Shown piece by piece: positions 6,385 through 13,923 of a stretch of DNA of 36,835 nt. Location: positions 1 to 36,835 of IMG/VR virus record IMGVR_UViG_3300037070_003446. One strand, written 5' to 3'. This DNA comes from a virus. The translations under genes were made by a program, and so were the position numbers. Below the pieces are notes generated by a model. That model was not told the DNA's origin, did no database searches, and was given only the letters and a program-made list of their open reading frames with translations. Numbering within the stretch: position 1 is the stretch's first letter; the number at the start of each line of letters is the position of its first letter.

Positions 6385-6921
6385 ATGGAGATTATACAAC
6401 TCGCCTTTGACTTTAACAACCCCGTCGAAACAAAGTTCTGGGCGAAGGTAGACAAGGTTTCTAGTCCTCATGGCTGTTGGTTGTGGACTGGTAACAAGCC
6501 TAAGGGATATGGTCTATTCAGAGTTAAGGGGCGGACGCTTATGGCGCACCGCTTCTCGTGGTCCCTTGTGCATGGCCCTATTCCAAAGGGACTAAATGTG
6601 TGCCATGACTGCCCCGGCGGTGATAACCCTTCGTGTGTCAATCATGCTCACTTGTGGCTCGGTACTCCAAAAGAAAATACTCAGGATATGCTCCGTAAGG
6701 GCAGGGCTGCAACAGGTGAGCGAAGCGGTCCATACTTGTCACGTGAGCGCCGATACGGTGAAGGCAACTCCCAGGCACGTCTAACTGAGGCTCAGGTGCG
6801 GGAGATCAGACAGAGGTATGCGAATGGTGAAAGGCAAGGTGATATTGCGCGGGACTATCCCGTTTGCAAAGTTACCATCAATGTCATAGTCAACCGTCAG
6901 CGTTGGAAGCATCTCGAATAG
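6385..6921 (+). CDS. HNH endonuclease with C-terminal HTH (homing type)
   Basis: The 178-residue product has the HNH_3-type core: GCWLWTG near residue 30, AHRFSW, then CHDCPGGDNPSCVNHAHLWLGT with the catalytic His and zinc-binding Cys residues. A C-terminal helix-turn-helix (RLTEAQVREIRQRY) presumably recognises DNA. Free-standing enzymes like this are usually homing endonucleases that copy themselves into phage genomes. ATG 6385 follows GGAGG at eight bases and is preferred to ATG 6322, which falls at the predicted transcription start. It sits between the putative attachment region and the convergent integrase gene and is probably a mobile insertion. It is related in layout to the gene at 9394. 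Confidence 0.88.
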   Translation: MEIIQLAFDFNNPVETKFWAKVDKVSSPHGCWLWTGNKPKGYGLFRVKGRTLMAHRFSWSLVHGPIPKGLNVCHDCPGGDNPSCVNHAHLWLGTPKENTQDMLRKGRAATGERSGPYLSRERRYGEGNSQARLTEAQVREIRQRYANGERQGDIARDYPVCKVTINVIVNRQRWKHLE

Positions 6922-6943
6922 TCTATCGCCCAGTTTATACACA

Positions 6944-6970
6944 AAAGCCGCTCCCGAAAGAACGGCCTTT
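6944..6970. terminator. Weak bidirectional terminator between HNH and integrase
   Basis: AAAGCCG (6944-6950) can pair with CGGCCTTT (6963-6970) apart from one bulged C, with a 12-nt loop. T runs follow on both strands. It lies between the convergent HNH and integrase genes, where a two-way terminator is expected. The stem is short, so confidence is limited. Confidence 0.4.
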
Positions 6971-7009
6971 GCGTTGAACTTGAATACGCAATCATTATAC
7001 CGCACCTTG

Positions 7010-8146
7010 TCAAGCATACATAGTCGCCAGAATATCCACAGCCTGCTCCTCCAGAACGGGTAGGAGATGTGCATAGGATTGCAGCGTAGTAGTTATATTG
7101 GCATGGCCTAAAATGCGAGAGACTACGTGTACCTGGATGCCACCAGCGAGCATCAAAGTTGCTGCGGTGTGTCGGGTATCATGGAATCTTATCCGAGGCA
7201 GCCCCGCCCTCTTTAGCACTACCGCGAAATACAACAGGATGTGCTCTCGGTTGATAGGCGCTCCATACTTCGTAGTGAACACATAGCCCGTATCTTTCCA
7301 CTTTACCTCTTCAGCCACATGCTCCCAATACTGCATGTCACGCCTCATGCGAAGGGCGGTGACTATCTGAGGTGTGAGGCGTAGGGTGCGATTAGAGGCG
7401 CTTGTCTTTACCTCAACCCGTACCTGTTTGCCCTCAATACGCTGGAGAGAGCCGCTAACCTGCATGGTGGCTTTGTCCAGGTCTACATCCTGCCAGCGCA
7501 GAGCCAGCAGTTCACCCTTCCTCAAACCGAGCGTCAAGGCTATCAGGTAGAGAGCATAGAACCTGTCTTCCCGCACAGCGTCAAGCAGAGCGCGCGCCTG
7601 CTCCTGGTCGAGGCAATGCATTTCGGTTCGTGGCACGCGGATACCGCCTGCTAACCGCCCCACGTTGCGGGGGATGTAGCCACGCTGCACGGCTGCCTCA
7701 AGGCACATTATGATTGTCACTCTGTATTGCTTGACTGTGGCAGGTGCTAGTCCCTTCTTGAGTTCGCTGGCTTGAAACCGCTCTATATCTTCGGCTGTAA
7801 GGCTCTGTAAGGGCACATGGCCTAATGAGGGAAGGATGTGCTTATGCACCCACACTGAGCGGTTAGCGAACGTTGTGGGCTTTACGCGGGGTTGTACGGT
7901 GTGGACGAACCAATGCTCAAGGAACTGCCCGAATGTCTGCTTATCCGTGCGCTGTTCTAGTGTGCCGGTGCGGTGTTGTTCTTGAGCGGCGCGTAGCTTG
8001 TCACGCACGGCTGCCTTCGTCTTAGCGTAAAGGACTTTGCGCCTGCGTTTGCCGTTAGCGTCGGTGTAGGAGAGAGACGCCACAAAGAGGCCATCAGACG
8101 CGCGTTGAAAAATGCTCCCATCTCCTGGAGATCGTCTCTTCGTCAC
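7010..8146 (-). CDS. int: Tyrosine-type site-specific integrase
   Basis: The 378-residue product is a full-length phage integrase. It has an N-terminal arm-binding-like domain (about residues 1-60), a SAM-like core-binding domain (about 70-160) and a C-terminal catalytic domain. The catalytic residues are visible: Arg209 in GLRKGE, Lys257 in VEVKTSA, His322 and Arg325 in HDTRH, His348 in LGHAN, and the nucleophile Tyr358. It would recombine attP with attB to establish lysogeny. It starts with GTG 8146, two bases after the stop of the upstream membrane protein gene, without a clear ribosome site, so translation is probably coupled. The gene is transcribed with the repressor and should be expressed in lysogens. 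Confidence 0.96.
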   Translation of the reverse strand: MTKRRSPGDGSIFQRASDGLFVASLSYTDANGKRRRKVLYAKTKAAVRDKLRAAQEQHRTGTLEQRTDKQTFGQFLEHWFVHTVQPRVKPTTFANRSVWVHKHILPSLGHVPLQSLTAEDIERFQASELKKGLAPATVKQYRVTIIMCLEAAVQRGYIPRNVGRLAGGIRVPRTEMHCLDQEQARALLDAVREDRFYALYLIALTLGLRKGELLALRWQDVDLDKATMQVSGSLQRIEGKQVRVEVKTSASNRTLRLTPQIVTALRMRRDMQYWEHVAEEVKWKDTGYVFTTKYGAPINREHILLYFAVVLKRAGLPRIRFHDTRHTAATLMLAGGIQVHVVSRILGHANITTTLQSYAHLLPVLEEQAVDILATMYA

Positions 8147-8148
8147 GG

Positions 8149-8655
8149 CTACTTCAGCACGAACGAAGCCGCGTCAAGCTCTATGGGGCAGTAGGTGAGA
8201 GCACAATTCACTTGCTTTATGAGGCCCGATACCGCTATTGCTTGCCCCTTGCTAATCTTCAGCGCGTCGTCTTTAGACACGTCCAACTTTACGTCGAAGG
8301 CATAGCCGGGGATAGGGTCTGCGGTGTCTACAGTGATCGTGTAGAGGTCGCTGAGGGGCTTCTGGTCTACGTTCTGGACTGTGCCCGGCCAGTCGGCTAT
8401 CTTCTTGCCCTTCAAGTCGGCGGCGTAGGCATCCCACTGAGCATCCGTCAGCGCCTTCTTTTGGGCGGCTATCGCTGCAAGTGCGGGAGCTGGGCCTGTA
8501 GCCACAGTAGCGGACTTCCCCCCACCTGACACGGCGTAGATAGTCCCGCCCACAATGGCTATCAGAACGACTATCCCCAGGATGGGGAGACAGCCTATGC
8601 GCCGCTTACGTTCTACGTAGACAACCTTCTCTTTAGTTGGTTTTCCATCTCCCAC
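8149..8655 (-). CDS. Membrane-anchored OB-fold-like protein, possible superinfection exclusion
   Basis: The 168-residue product has a basic N-terminus (KRKRR-type patch near residue 17), one membrane helix (about 21-44), an Ala-rich linker, and a C-terminal domain of about 90 residues. Its strands (KKIADWPGTVQNV, LYTITVDTADP, KGQAIAVSGLIKQV) resemble tRNA_anti-like OB folds. Two cysteines (NCALTYC) lie near the end. Lying between repressor and integrase, it should be made in the lysogen. Membrane proteins at this position often block superinfection, which is inference from context. It starts with GTG 8655 behind GGGAGGG. Confidence 0.75.
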   Translation of the reverse strand: MGDGKPTKEKVVYVERKRRIGCLPILGIVVLIAIVGGTIYAVSGGGKSATVATGPAPALAAIAAQKKALTDAQWDAYAADLKGKKIADWPGTVQNVDQKPLSDLYTITVDTADPIPGYAFDVKLDVSKDDALKISKGQAIAVSGLIKQVNCALTYCPIELDAASFVLK

Positions 8656-8670
8656 AGTCGCACCCTCCCA

Positions 8671-9045
8671 CTAGCCTAGTTTCGTCTCAATGTCCAATAG
8701 CTTTGCCAGTCGCACGAGCATTGCCTGGTCACTCTTGGGCAGGTTCGCCACGACTTCGGCGAAGGCTTCCGCGTCGCCTGCTTTGAAGTGTCTTGCAAAG
8801 CGTTGCCAGAGTTCGGCATGGTAGTTAGTGACCTCTTCTACTCCAGTCGGTGCTAGCTCTGTAATAGCCACACCCAGAGCATCGGCCAGCTTGCGCCGGT
8901 TCTCTAGCTTGGGTACGCGCTTTCCCGCTTCTATCAGGCTGATATAGCCACTATCGAAGCCTGCCTTTTCCGCTAACTGGCCCTGCGACCAGCCACGCGC
9001 CTCCCTCAATTCCTTCACACGTTCCGCAAGCGTAGCCCCTACCAT
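8671..9045 (-). CDS. cI-like lysogenic repressor (XRE HTH)
   Basis: The 124-residue product begins with an XRE helix-turn-helix: RVKELREARGWSQGQLAEKAG, then DSGYISLIEAGKRVPKLENRRKLADALGV. A helical C-terminal region may mediate dimerisation. There is no LexA-type peptidase domain, so induction would not use RecA self-cleavage. I chose ATG 9045 because TTGCAA (9081-9076), a 16-bp spacer and TATATT (9059-9054) place the transcript start within two bases of it. That gives a leaderless mRNA like lambda cI from PRM. A TTG at 9063 would lie inside the promoter. It diverges from the Cro-like gene across an operator region. Confidence 0.88.
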   Translation of the reverse strand: MVGATLAERVKELREARGWSQGQLAEKAGFDSGYISLIEAGKRVPKLENRRKLADALGVAITELAPTGVEEVTNYHAELWQRFARHFKAGDAEAFAEVVANLPKSDQAMLVRLAKLLDIETKLG

Positions 9046-9053
9046 GTAAGTAG

Positions 9054-9081
9054 AATATAACAATTGTTAGCTCCCTTGCAA
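9054..9081 (-). promoter_or_regulatory. Repressor promoter (PRM-like)
   Basis: Minus-strand -35 TTGCAA (9081-9076), 16-bp spacer, -10 TATATT (9059-9054). The predicted start is near 9047-9046, at the repressor ATG 9045. A perfect 12-bp palindrome lies between the two hexamers, so the repressor or the Cro-like protein could switch this promoter directly. Confidence 0.65.
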
Positions 9082-9148
9082 TAGGAAGTGAGGAATTGGT
9101 CATAAATAGGGGTTGACAAATGTTAGGAGTGGTGCTATCATACGTTAG
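9057..9148. promoter_or_regulatory. Operator region with three related sites
   Basis: Three 14-bp sites share a TTGTTAG-like right half: ATAACAATTGTTAG (9057-9070, containing a perfect 12-bp palindrome), TTGACAAATGTTAG (9113-9126, overlapping the rightward -35) and CTATCATACGTTAG (9135-9148, overlapping the rightward -10). The last two are exactly 22 bp apart. Divergent promoters with a graded site set between a repressor and a Cro-like gene is the lambda-type genetic switch layout. Confidence 0.65.
9113..9141 (+). promoter_or_regulatory. Main rightward early promoter (PR-like)
   Basis: Perfect -35 TTGACA (9113-9118), 17-bp spacer, -10 TATCAT (9136-9141). It lies upstream of the Cro-like gene, and both hexamers are overlapped by operator-like sites. 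It probably drives the early operon from 9158 onward. Confidence 0.85.
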
Positions 9149-9157
9149 GAGGTTGAG

Positions 9158-9391
9158 ATGACATTACTTGAACAGCTAATCGAACTACAAAAGAGTAACG
9201 GGTTGAGTAACAAGGCATTCGCTAAGTTACTCGGCATCTCTGACGCTCAGTGGATATTCACAAAACAAGGTAAGCGCAAAATCCGATATGAAACCCTTAG
9301 CGGCGCTCTTCAGGCATTCCCCCACAACGAGCCTTTGAAAGCTGCTGTGCTTGAGTACCTTAGCTCGTCCCAGACTGTGGCGGTGGCCTAG
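9158..9391 (+). CDS. Cro-like small HTH protein
   Basis: The 77-residue product has a helix-turn-helix region (LSNKAFAKLLGISDAQWIFTKQGKRKI, about residues 16-42) of XRE/Cro type. It is the first gene downstream of the strong rightward promoter, with TTAGGAGG before ATG 9158. The position opposite a cI-like repressor suggests the lytic regulator that shuts off the repressor promoter. The HTH assignment is by pattern and the Cro role by context. Confidence 0.75.
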   Translation: MTLLEQLIELQKSNGLSNKAFAKLLGISDAQWIFTKQGKRKIRYETLSGALQAFPHNEPLKAAVLEYLSSSQTVAVA

Positions 9392-9393
9392 CC

Positions 9394-10020
9394 ATGTTAG
9401 CCCACTCCCTCGATGACTTGACAGAAGACCAGATTGCTAAATTCTGGTCACTCGTCGACAAGAATGGCCCCCTCTGGAATGGCACTCCCTGTTGGCTCTG
9501 GACTGGTGGGAAGCAGAGTGCTGGTTACGGAACGTATAGGCAGCGTTTGGTTCATAGACGCGCCTATACGCTACTTCGTGGCGCAATCCACAGGGCACTC
9601 AAGTTAGACCACCTTTGCCGAAGACCGATTTGCTGCAATCCTGACCACCTAGAACCTGTTACGCACGCTGAGAACCTACGGCGCGGGAACGGCGCACACA
9701 TCATCAAAACTGGACGTTGCCATCGTGGGCATGAGGTCACTGGTAAGAACGCCTATATAAGCCGGAAAGGGAATGTCCAATGTCGGAAGTGTCATGCTGA
9801 CTATCAAAACGCTCGATATCACGCTGTTAGACGCGCAGCCGGTATTGCTCCTGGATTTCCTTCTGGTAGTTCAAGGACAAACTCAAAACTCAAAGAAGTC
9901 GACATCCCCATTATTAGGCAATCAACTCTATCACTTCGCAAGCTTGGTGCGATGTTTGGTGTTAGCGGACAAACGATAAAGGACATCAAGGTTCGCAGAG
10001 TTTGGAAACACATCCCATGA
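9394..10020 (+). CDS. HNH endonuclease with zinc region and C-terminal HTH
   Basis: The 208-residue product has the same entry motif as the 6385 enzyme (PCWLWTGGKQSAGYGTY), followed by the HNH core HRRAYTLLRGAI, LDHLCRRPICCNPDHLEPVT. A second cysteine cluster (GRCHRGHEV, QCRKCHADYQNARY) resembles phage HNH/zinc-ribbon proteins. The C-terminal HTH (IIRQSTLSLRKLGAMFGVSGQTIKDI) is about residues 173-200. It follows the Cro-like gene by two bases and is probably a homing endonuclease. The layout implies descent from the same family as 6385. Confidence 0.88.
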   Translation: MLAHSLDDLTEDQIAKFWSLVDKNGPLWNGTPCWLWTGGKQSAGYGTYRQRLVHRRAYTLLRGAIHRALKLDHLCRRPICCNPDHLEPVTHAENLRRGNGAHIIKTGRCHRGHEVTGKNAYISRKGNVQCRKCHADYQNARYHAVRRAAGIAPGFPSGSSRTNSKLKEVDIPIIRQSTLSLRKLGAMFGVSGQTIKDIKVRRVWKHIP

Positions 10021-10060
10021 CAAGCAAGCGCCAGCATGATGCTGAGAATGAGGAATAGCC

Positions 10061-10300
10061 ATGAGAGCAGCGCAACCCGGCCCCATAACCCCAGCCCGCA
10101 AAGCCCTGCGTGTGAAAGAAGCCGCCCAGGTGCTAGGCACGTCTCCTGCCTCGGTGTGGAAGCTCATATACAGCCCTGAGAGCGACTTCCCCAGTCTCAA
10201 AATCAACAGCACAGTAGTGATACCTGTAAAGGCGCTTGACGAGTGGATAGAGAGGCACACAAGGCCCAATGGGCAGGAGAGAGGAGAAGCGACGGCATGA
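10061..10300 (+). CDS. Excisionase-like DNA-binding protein (HTH_17 type)
   Basis: The 79-residue product has a MerR-like winged-helix pattern: LRVKEAAQVLGTSPASVWKLI, then FPSLKINSTVVIPVKALDEWIERH. This is the usual form of phage excisionases and other HTH_17 proteins. In the early operon of a phage with a tyrosine integrase, an Xis role directing excision is the best guess. GAGGAATAGCC lies upstream of ATG 10061. The TGA overlaps the next ATG as ATGA. Confidence 0.75.
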   Translation: MRAAQPGPITPARKALRVKEAAQVLGTSPASVWKLIYSPESDFPSLKINSTVVIPVKALDEWIERHTRPNGQERGEATA

Positions 10301-10761
10301 GCAAGCTATCTTCTTTCGAGCGTTGTGAGCGAGCAACGGCCATGAGGCGGATGTACGCTCATAAGGATGTGACGCTGGGCTACGTTGCTGCCAAGTTCCA
10401 AGTTAGCACGACCTACGCTCATAGGGTTATGCGGAATGAACTTGTCACTGACCCGCAATATGACCCTCGAATGACCAGGAAAATATTTCCCAATATCAAG
10501 CGCAAATTGGACGATGCACGGGCCGACAAGATACGGAGCCAGTATCTAGCGGGCATGACTTTGCGTGAATTATCAGAAAAGCATGGTCTGACTACAACCG
10601 CCTTGAACCGGATCGTCCTGAACGAAACATATTTCGATCCCACTTACACCCCACCTTCCCCTGAGCAGCGCCGAGCCATGCGTAACGAGCGCATTAGCCG
10701 GGGCCAACTCGCCCATTACCGAAAGGACAAGAGCAATGCCACAGACAACCACAACCGCTAA
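10297..10761 (+). CDS. Protein with two tandem HTH motifs
   Basis: The 154-residue product starts at ATG 10297, overlapping the upstream stop as ATGA. The longer frame from 10243 would run through the previous gene. It holds two helix-turn-helix-like stretches: VTLGYVAAKFQVSTTYAHRV (about residues 28-47) and MTLRELSEKHGLTTTALNRI (about 88-107), each followed by a similar N-E-x-x-x-x-D-P-x-Y segment. This internal duplication resembles the DNA-recognition tails of the HNH enzymes nearby, but there is no nuclease core. It may be a regulator or the isolated recognition part of a former homing enzyme. Confidence 0.7.
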   Translation: MSKLSSFERCERATAMRRMYAHKDVTLGYVAAKFQVSTTYAHRVMRNELVTDPQYDPRMTRKIFPNIKRKLDDARADKIRSQYLAGMTLRELSEKHGLTTTALNRIVLNETYFDPTYTPPSPEQRRAMRNERISRGQLAHYRKDKSNATDNHNR

Positions 10762-11077
10762 AGCCCCCGTACGGCTCTGGTGCAAGAAGATTGCAGAGCG
10801 CACGTATCAGATAGAGTGCAGGAGCCGTCAGCACGCTTACCACACTGTCATCCAGTCTCTCAGCACTTCTAAATGGATTTGTGACCGTGATTGCTGGGCC
10901 TTCTCCAGGACGTACACCTGTCCCCATATCGAGCGCGTAGTTGAGGAGTTGCGGCGAGGCAAGGCCCTCATAACGTCTGTGTCGGGTGGGGAACTCTTCT
11001 CTGGAGACGAAGGCGACACAGCCCCCAGCAAGCCCAAACAGGGCATAACCCTCGAAAGTCTGTTCAAAGACGCATAA
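10736..11077 (+). CDS. SWIM-like zinc-finger protein
   Basis: The 113-residue product contains Cys49, Cys53, Cys62 and His64 in WICDRDCWAFSRTYTCPHI, followed by a helix. This is close to the SWIM zinc finger (C-x-C, a gap, C-x-H), although the first pair is spaced C-x3-C. SWIM domains bind DNA or protein. The C-terminal 35 residues are probably disordered and end in ITLESLFKDA. It overlaps the previous gene by 26 bases and its function is unknown. Confidence 0.7.
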   Translation: MPQTTTTAKAPVRLWCKKIAERTYQIECRSRQHAYHTVIQSLSTSKWICDRDCWAFSRTYTCPHIERVVEELRRGKALITSVSGGELFSGDEGDTAPSKPKQGITLESLFKDA

Positions 11078-11095
11078 CGATAGCATTACATCCAT

Positions 11096-11119
11096 GCACT
11101 CAGTATAGAGTGCTTTCTT
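11096..11119 (+). terminator. Possible weak intrinsic terminator
   Basis: GCACTC (11096-11101) pairs with GAGTGC (11108-11113) around the loop AGTATA, followed by TTTCTT. It lies in the 43-bp gap after the SWIM-like gene. The six-pair stem is short, so it may only attenuate early transcription. Confidence 0.4.
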
Positions 11120-11171
11120 CATGGTCCAAAAATATACTTGCCGGTCGCGGGGCAGGGAAAGGAGAAAGGCA

Positions 11172-11471
11172 TTGAAACCGATAGATGAAGCACCTCAGCA
11201 GGCTATCGAACTCCGCGAAGCCCTGACCGCACACTTCATGCGGGACGGCAAGCTAGACACCTGCGAGATTGAAATACTGGAAGAGGCGCAAAGCCTGTAC
11301 CTGCTTACTGAGCTTGCACACGCCCGTTACCGCGTGGGGATACGAGTGCTGGGCGGTGGGGCGGTAGATAACACGATTATGGCAGGCATACACGATCTGC
11401 TAAGGGTATGCGAAGAGCAGAGAGGCACGGAAAAGCCCTGCGCGGAAGGACATCCACGCAGGGCACGGTAG
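11172..11471 (+). CDS. Helical hypothetical protein
   Basis: The 99-residue product (from TTG 11172) is mostly helical and acidic in its first half (PIDEAPQQAIELREALTAHF), with no recognised domain. TTG 11172 follows AAAGGAG at good distance. The alternative ATG 11121 adds 17 basic residues but has no ribosome site and begins two bases after a possible terminator. Either start is possible. It belongs to a run of small early genes typical of host-takeover or regulatory functions. Confidence 0.6.
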   Translation: MKPIDEAPQQAIELREALTAHFMRDGKLDTCEIEILEEAQSLYLLTELAHARYRVGIRVLGGGAVDNTIMAGIHDLLRVCEEQRGTEKPCAEGHPRRAR

Positions 11472-11519
11472 CCAACTTACGAGGGCTGACAAGCCAAGTA
11501 TACCACGAAAGGAACCGAA

Positions 11520-11750
11520 ATGAACAAGGAACGAAGGGCAGAACTACAGAAAGCGGCGGACCTCCTGAGCGAGGCAAAGGACTTGATTCAACTCGCCTCG
11601 GAGGACGAGCGCGACTATTACGACAACATGCCCGAAGCGTTGCAAGGCGGCGATAAGGGCACGAGGGCGGATGAAGTCGCCTCAGAACTTGAGGACATAG
11701 CCAGCGAGATAGACGACCTTATGAACCGCGTTTCCGACGCTCAAGATTAG
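11520..11750 (+). CDS. Small acidic coiled-coil protein
   Basis: The 76-residue product is helical and acidic, with the stretch DYYDNMPEALQGGDKGTRAD between two helices. I recall this pattern from a small uncharacterised family common in phages and other mobile elements, but no function is known. GAAAGGAACC lies before ATG 11520. The next gene follows after ten bases containing its own ribosome site. Confidence 0.75.
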   Translation: MNKERRAELQKAADLLSEAKDLIQLASEDERDYYDNMPEALQGGDKGTRADEVASELEDIASEIDDLMNRVSDAQD

Positions 11751-11760
11751 GAGGCGACTA

Positions 11761-11982
11761 ATGGCATCCGTGAATGACGACGACCTCAACCAACCACGCC
11801 CTATCAAGCCTCAATCCCGCCTGTTGGACCGTCTCTTACAGGAGCGCATTGACGCCCGCCTTGACTTGCTGGCTTGGGCCCGTGAGGCGCGAAGGCTGCA
11901 CACAGAGGAAGGGCTGGCAGAGGCAGAGAAACGGGGGGAGATCGTGAGATTTAGGGGACGAGAGAGGGGGAACTGGGAATGA
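11761..11982 (+). CDS. Small charged helical protein
   Basis: The 73-residue product is rich in Arg and Glu and predicted helical from about residue 17 to 60, with no recognised family. TTAGGAGG stands before ATG 11761. Its TGA overlaps the next ATG as ATGA at 11979-11982, implying coupled translation. Confidence 0.7.
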   Translation: MASVNDDDLNQPRPIKPQSRLLDRLLQERIDARLDLLAWAREARRLHTEEGLAEAEKRGEIVRFRGRERGNWE

Positions 11983-12209
11983 ATTGCACTAACTGTGGCA
12001 AGCAATTCAAGAAAGGCGATAAAGCCATTCTTACGGGCTGGTCACCAATCTACTTCTTTGGTGACGATAGCTATACGTTCGGTGACGCCCACGATGGCGA
12101 CGACAAATACTTCTGTCCAGAACACGCACCGGGCGACATGAAACGCGCCTACGCAGGCATAACGCACATAACAGGGGCCGCAAGGCTGGGCAGCGAAGGA
12201 GGGAAGTAA
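11979..12209 (+). CDS. Small zinc-binding protein (CxxC)
   Basis: The 76-residue product begins with MNCTNCGKQFKKGD, a zinc-knuckle CxxC, and has a second likely ligand pair in YFCPEHAP (about residues 45-52). Aromatic residues surround the first motif. Coupled to both neighbours by overlapping start and stop codons. Such single-finger early proteins often bind host proteins, but no partner can be inferred. Confidence 0.75.
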   Translation: MNCTNCGKQFKKGDKAILTGWSPIYFFGDDSYTFGDAHDGDDKYFCPEHAPGDMKRAYAGITHITGAARLGSEGGK

Positions 12210-12418
12210 TGCGGAGTACCTGCCCCGACTGTAAAGGGTTGCTGCAATGGGTGAATGAGGATACAGGCTCTCGTCACCGAGTGTGGTACTGCCGACGAGC
12301 GATTGAAGTGCAAATGTGGAACCCTGTACTGCGGCGACACTATATGCCCGAAGGCGACCCGCACGCGCGCGTCAAGCGGTGGACGGAAAGCGAGTTAGTG
12401 CAGGCAGGGGAGGAGTAA
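12209..12418 (+). CDS. Small zinc-ribbon-like protein
   Basis: The 69-residue product starts MRSTCPDCKGLLQW and has one later cysteine in VWYCRRA, giving a CxxC plus C pattern of a partial zinc ribbon. It overlaps the upstream stop by one base (TAATG at 12207). It is the last of a compact cluster of small early genes; the next gene follows after 78 bases. Confidence 0.7.
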   Translation: MRSTCPDCKGLLQWVNEDTGSRHRVWYCRRAIEVQMWNPVLRRHYMPEGDPHARVKRWTESELVQAGEE

Positions 12419-12496
12419 CAGAGGCACTAAGGCGCTCTGAGGGGCGCTGGCAGGCAATCAATAACTAACCAAACACGACAAAGGAGAGACACGACA

Positions 12497-13141
12497 ATGG
12501 TAACGCTAATTGCAACAGAAACAGAGGGCGAAGTCCTGGAGCCTGGTATCTATCGCGTCAGGCTCGAAAAGGTAGAAGAGAAGGCAGGCACGAAGATGGT
12601 AGAGAACCCGGACGGCACCAGCCACAGCGAGCCGTCAATCTACCTGCGGTGGACGTTCCCCGTGATTGAAGACGGATTTGAGGATGCTTTCCCGCTACGA
12701 GCCAACAGTAGCACAGCCTTCGGGCCTAACGCTAAGGCGAGGGGCTGGGCAGAGGCATTGCTGGGCAGGAACCTCAACCCTAACGAGCCTTGCGACTTTG
12801 ACGAGCAGCTAATCGGGTGCGAGTGCATGGCAACCGTCAAGATCAAGCAGGTGGGCGAGAAGACATACAACGAAATTGAGAGCCTTGCCCCTATCCGCAA
12901 GGGCAAGAAGGCAGCCCCACAGAACGGTACGGGCGATCCTGAGCAAGTGCTAGGCAGGTTAGAACAGGCTATCAAGCAATCGGGCCTGACTGCACCGGAA
13001 GTCCTGAGAGAATGGCACTCACTCGGTTTCAAGGGGCGCAAGCGAACCGACCTTACCCCCCAGGAACTCATGCAAGCCGCTACGTACTTTGAAGGACTGG
13101 AAGTCCCACCAACTGAGCCTGAACAGGATTTACCCTTCTGA
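12497..13141 (+). CDS. Probable single-stranded DNA-binding protein
   Basis: The 214-residue product has an N-terminal beta-rich domain (about residues 1-130; GIYRVRLEKVEE, SIYLRWTFPVIED, CMATVKIKQVGEKTYNEIESL) like the OB/DUF669-type proteins of phage replication modules. A helical region follows, then an acidic tail ending EPEQDLPF. That tail mimics the acidic tip (DDDIPF) of bacterial SSB, which docks replication and recombination proteins. Position upstream of the primase-helicase agrees. The function is inferred from fold pattern and tail. AAAGGAGAG precedes ATG 12497, and a strong hairpin follows the stop. Confidence 0.65.
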   Translation: MVTLIATETEGEVLEPGIYRVRLEKVEEKAGTKMVENPDGTSHSEPSIYLRWTFPVIEDGFEDAFPLRANSSTAFGPNAKARGWAEALLGRNLNPNEPCDFDEQLIGCECMATVKIKQVGEKTYNEIESLAPIRKGKKAAPQNGTGDPEQVLGRLEQAIKQSGLTAPEVLREWHSLGFKGRKRTDLTPQELMQAATYFEGLEVPPTEPEQDLPF

Positions 13142-13154
13142 CCAGACCAACAGC

Positions 13155-13208
13155 AGCCCCCACTCCCCCGCTTATCGGCTCGTGCCGGTGGGCGGGGGAG
13201 TGGGGGCT
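13155..13208. repeat. Perfect 17-bp inverted repeat hairpin without T tract
   Basis: The arm AGCCCCCACTCCCCCGC (13155-13171) is exactly complementary to 13192-13208. The 20-nt spacer holds a second stem (CGGC/GCCG with loop TCGT), so the whole element folds into an almost continuous rod. There is no T run after it, which argues against a classical terminator. It lies 14 bases after the SSB-like stop and just before the methyltransferase gene. It may stabilise the upstream mRNA, reduce read-through, or be extruded as a cruciform. Confidence 0.85.
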
Positions 13209-13269
13209 TGAAACACCAATGCACCACCCACACCCTGACAACGCAGGCTCGTTCGTGATAGGACACACC

Positions 13270-13923
13270 ATGATTGACATAGACCTCAGAAACCAGGACG
13301 TAAGCGACATGCTGGCAAGCCTGCCTGATGGCTGTGCGCCTCTGGTACATGCTGACCCGCCCTGGGATTATGAGAACTGGTCAGACACCAAGAACGGGGC
13401 AGCACGCGCCTATTACGACGGCCTGACTATGGAGGAGATTGCAGCACACATGAACGTAGCGTATCGGATAGCCGCTCCTGATAGCTACCTCGTGGTGTGG
13501 TGTACGTGGCCGAAGCTCATTGAGTGGGCGAGCTATAACGCGCAACTCGGAAAGTGGGTGCATATCACGGGAGCGAGTTGGCACAAGTCTAACGGGCTAG
13601 GCGTGGGCTTCCATGTTCGTGGTGATAGTGAGCCAATCCTGATTTACCGCAAGGGGCATCCTTTGCCACTCACGCACTTTAGCAACAGTTGGAAGACGGC
13701 GCGTATCGGGCATTCAGAGAAGCCACAAACGATACTGCGCGACGTTGTAGAGTGGGCCGTGCCCGTTGGTGGGCTGGTCGTGGACTTGTACGCAGGGGCA
13801 TCCGCTTCCCTCGCCATAGCGTGCCGCAGTTTGGGCAGGCAGTACGTAGGGGCAGAGATTGACGCGGCTCGACACGCTACTGCTTTGTTACGTTTGTCAC
13901 AACAGGAAATGGTGTTCGTATGA
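13270..13923 (+). CDS. DNA adenine methyltransferase, MT-A70-like
   Basis: The 217-residue product carries the N6-adenine catalytic motif DPPW at residues 29-32 and, near the C-terminus, the AdoMet-binding motif VVDLYAGASASLAIACRSLG followed by YVGAEID. A conserved HSEKPQTILRDVV helix precedes it. The DPPW-first order matches beta-class/MT-A70-like enzymes. No restriction enzyme gene is adjacent, so it is an orphan enzyme probably protecting phage DNA or marking it for regulation. ATG 13270 is preferred because the following sequence matches a typical family start and AGGA precedes it. ATG 13219 is the alternative. Confidence 0.88.
   Translation: MIDIDLRNQDVSDMLASLPDGCAPLVHADPPWDYENWSDTKNGAARAYYDGLTMEEIAAHMNVAYRIAAPDSYLVVWCTWPKLIEWASYNAQLGKWVHITGASWHKSNGLGVGFHVRGDSEPILIYRKGHPLPLTHFSNSWKTARIGHSEKPQTILRDVVEWAVPVGGLVVDLYAGASASLAIACRSLGRQYVGAEIDAARHATALLRLSQQEMVFV

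Noticed and set aside
12640-13350. Leftward frame of 236 codons opposite the SSB-like gene
   Set aside because: It spans the perfect hairpin and the start of the next gene, has Ser/Pro/Cys-rich low-quality composition and no motif.
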